Assembly: GCA_963709665.1 (NCBI GenBank)
Contig: CAVPWU010000002.1
Span: 992,001 to 1,056,000 of the forward strand
Length of the DNA: 64,000 bases
Reading direction: 5' to 3'
From: DASZIT01 sp963709665
GTDB taxonomy: Bacteria; Actinomycetota; Acidimicrobiia; Acidimicrobiales; RAAP-2
A model generated the notes under the pieces. That model worked only from the letters and a program-made list of their open reading frames with translations. It was not told where the DNA came from and searched no databases. Shown here in pieces: positions 62,874-64,000 of the stretch. The position numbers and the translations under genes were made by a program. Within the stretch, counting starts at the first letter, position 1; the number at the start of each line of letters is the position of its first letter.

Positions 62874-63488
62874 TCACCGCATCACGTAGATCAACGCGAA
62901 GATCACGATCCAGAGCAGGTCGACCATGTGCCAGAAGGTGGCGCCCGACTCCACCAGGGAGACCCGGTACGGGACGGGGCGCCGGAGGTCGCGGAGCACG
63001 ATGGTCAAGATGATCAGTCCCAGCACCACGTGGATCAGGTGGACCCCGGTCAGCACGAAATAGAAGGTGAAGAACATGTTGGTGGCCACGGTGTGCCCGT
63101 GGTGGATCTCCGACCACCACTCGTAGACCTTCAGGCCGATGAAGAGGACGCCGCAGGCCCCGCCGGCCAGGGTCAGCCGGATGGCCAGCTCCCGGGAGCC
63201 GGCCCGGGCGGCCAGCACGCTCCGGGCCACGAACCACGAGCTGGCCAGCAGCACCAGGGTGTCGAGCAGGCCGATGTTCTGGTTGAGCTGTTGTTGCGAC
63301 GCCAGGAACACCGCCGGCTCGCGGGCCCGCTCGACCATGTAGACGAGGAAGTACATGGCGAAGATGACCATGTCCCCGAGGACGAACACCCACATGCTCG
63401 TCTCGCCCGGCAGGCGCACCTCCGCCCGGCGGCCGTCAGCCGCCGGTTGGGGGGCGGTCCCCACCGACCCGGCCGGATCCGGCTCCAT
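62874..63488 (-). CDS. Haem-copper oxidase subunit III-like protein (NorE-like)
   Basis: The 204-residue protein has five membrane segments and subunit III signatures (SMWVFVLGDMVIFAMYF, FFTFYFVLTGVHLIHVVLG, ATFWHMVDLLWIVIFALIY). Five rather than seven helices fits NorE or short CoxIII types. The ATG overlaps the preceding gene stop by TGATG. The catalytic subunit I is not in the window. Confidence 0.87.
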   Translation of the reverse strand: MEPDPAGSVGTAPQPAADGRRAEVRLPGETSMWVFVLGDMVIFAMYFLVYMVERAREPAVFLASQQQLNQNIGLLDTLVLLASSWFVARSVLAARAGSRELAIRLTLAGGACGVLFIGLKVYEWWSEIHHGHTVATNMFFTFYFVLTGVHLIHVVLGLIILTIVLRDLRRPVPYRVSLVESGATFWHMVDLLWIVIFALIYVMR

Positions 63489-64000
63489 CAGAAGTCCCGG
63501 ATCGGCTCGCCGACCGGCTGCTGCTCGATGGCCTTGCGGAGCATGAGGATCTGACAGCTCAGCCAGACCGCGAAGATCAGGGTCCCCTGCCAAAAGCTGA
63601 TCACGCCGTTCCAGGCGAACGGTCCACTCTTGAAGATGAAGACCGGAGCCGCCAGCACCTCGGTCATGATCTGCCAGATGGTCACGTAGGCCAGCCACTT
63701 GGGGAAGATCCGGTTCTTGTCCAGGAGGATGGCCAGGGCGAACACCAGGTACATGGTGATGAAGCAGCCCAGGGACCCCACGAAGAACAGCAGCCCCATG
63801 TCGTAGAGCATCACCACGATGTGGGGATTCCGGTCGGGGCGGAACACGGCGGTGAGGAAGCAGAACGCCGCGAAGAGGCAGCCGGGCACGGCGCCGACGG
63901 CCAGCGCCGCCAGGTAGGCGTACGCCCATCCGGAGCCCACCGACATCCGCTTCATGTGGTGGGCCACCAGCCCATTGGCCCAGGTGGAGAAGCCGATCAC
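63488..64000 (-). CDS. Polytopic membrane protein of the oxidase-accessory operon (5' end beyond window)
   Basis: The visible 170 residues contain four hydrophobic segments (about 27-50, 62-92, 103-123, 130-152) and an ILLDKNRIFPKWLAY loop. The frame is open to the window edge; a GTG at the very end is possible but the protein probably extends further. I do not recognise the family with certainty; an AveC-type or other membrane oxidase partner is a weak possibility. It is coupled to the subunit III-like gene by TGATG. Confidence 0.6.
   Translation of the reverse strand: MIGFSTWANGLVAHHMKRMSVGSGWAYAYLAALAVGAVPGCLFAAFCFLTAVFRPDRNPHIVVMLYDMGLLFFVGSLGCFITMYLVFALAILLDKNRIFPKWLAYVTIWQIMTEVLAAPVFIFKSGPFAWNGVISFWQGTLIFAVWLSCQILMLRKAIEQQPVGEPIRDF

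Overview
The window is about 70% G+C with almost entirely coding, tightly overlapping genes, and it reads as chromosomal DNA of a high-GC actinobacterium. Three things point that way: an actinobacterial nrdR / LysM-SOS gene / lexA neighbourhood, DUF3040 and 13E12-type DUF222-HNH genes, and GYWLAxDGxWYP modules. The last of these, together with the FGDA-type repeat proteins, suggests Acidimicrobiia or a relative; that placement is an inference from motifs, not from a phylogeny. I see no phage, insertion sequence or CRISPR array.

Layout. 1-5.2 kb: DUF3040 protein, the nrdR-PIG-L-dinB operon, two very small genes, and a divergent SOS locus (LysM protein / lexA) with several SOS boxes. 5.2-8.1 kb: aldo/keto reductase, dapE, dapD. 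8.2-9.9 kb: small membrane protein and a TetR-SRPBCC pair. 10.1-16.9 kb: dapC, hflX, dapF, miaA, miaB, thrB. 16.9-24.9 kb: D,D-carboxypeptidase, ftsK, rnj, dapA, a di-iron ferritin-like protein. 24.9-32.5 kb: two TetR regulators, dapB, an M16 peptidase, pnp, rpsO, a 1-Cys peroxiredoxin. 32.7-44.4 kb: HAD phosphatase, DUF222-HNH protein, a pseudokinase-flippase fusion, two secreted proteins sharing a six-repeat C-terminal module, and a polytopic membrane protein. 44.4-55.4 kb: a surface-polysaccharide locus (Wzm/Wzt-type ABC exporter, five GT4 glycosyltransferases, two methyltransferase-like proteins) with a clpP gene inside it. 55.4-56.8 kb: tRNA-Leu followed by a 19-bp perfect inverted repeat, and a DUF4214-methyltransferase. 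57-61.4 kb: acyl-CoA metabolism (SDR, two MaoC-type half-dehydratases, enoyl-CoA hydratase, acyl-CoA ligase). 61.4-64 kb: a DMT transporter and the start of a haem-copper-oxidase accessory operon (subunit IV-like, subunit III-like, and a membrane protein cut by the window edge).

How the genes fit together. dapA, dapB, dapD, dapC, dapE and dapF are all here, so the whole succinylase route from aspartate semialdehyde to meso-diaminopimelate is encoded in about 21 kb, alongside cell-wall and division genes (D,D-carboxypeptidase, ftsK, LysM SOS protein). Most genes lie in runs joined by ATGA/GTGA overlaps. Many run-leading genes have a TANNNT hexamer 6-8 nt before the start codon, which suggests widespread leaderless transcription.

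Quality caution. Eight otherwise good genes (dapC, hflX, dapF, miaA, ftsK, a SpoIID-domain gene, a membrane protein gene and one glycosyltransferase) carry single-base indels, about ten in all and mostly in short G/C runs. Restoring one base each rebuilds full-length proteins, so I treat these as probable assembly errors rather than pseudogenes.
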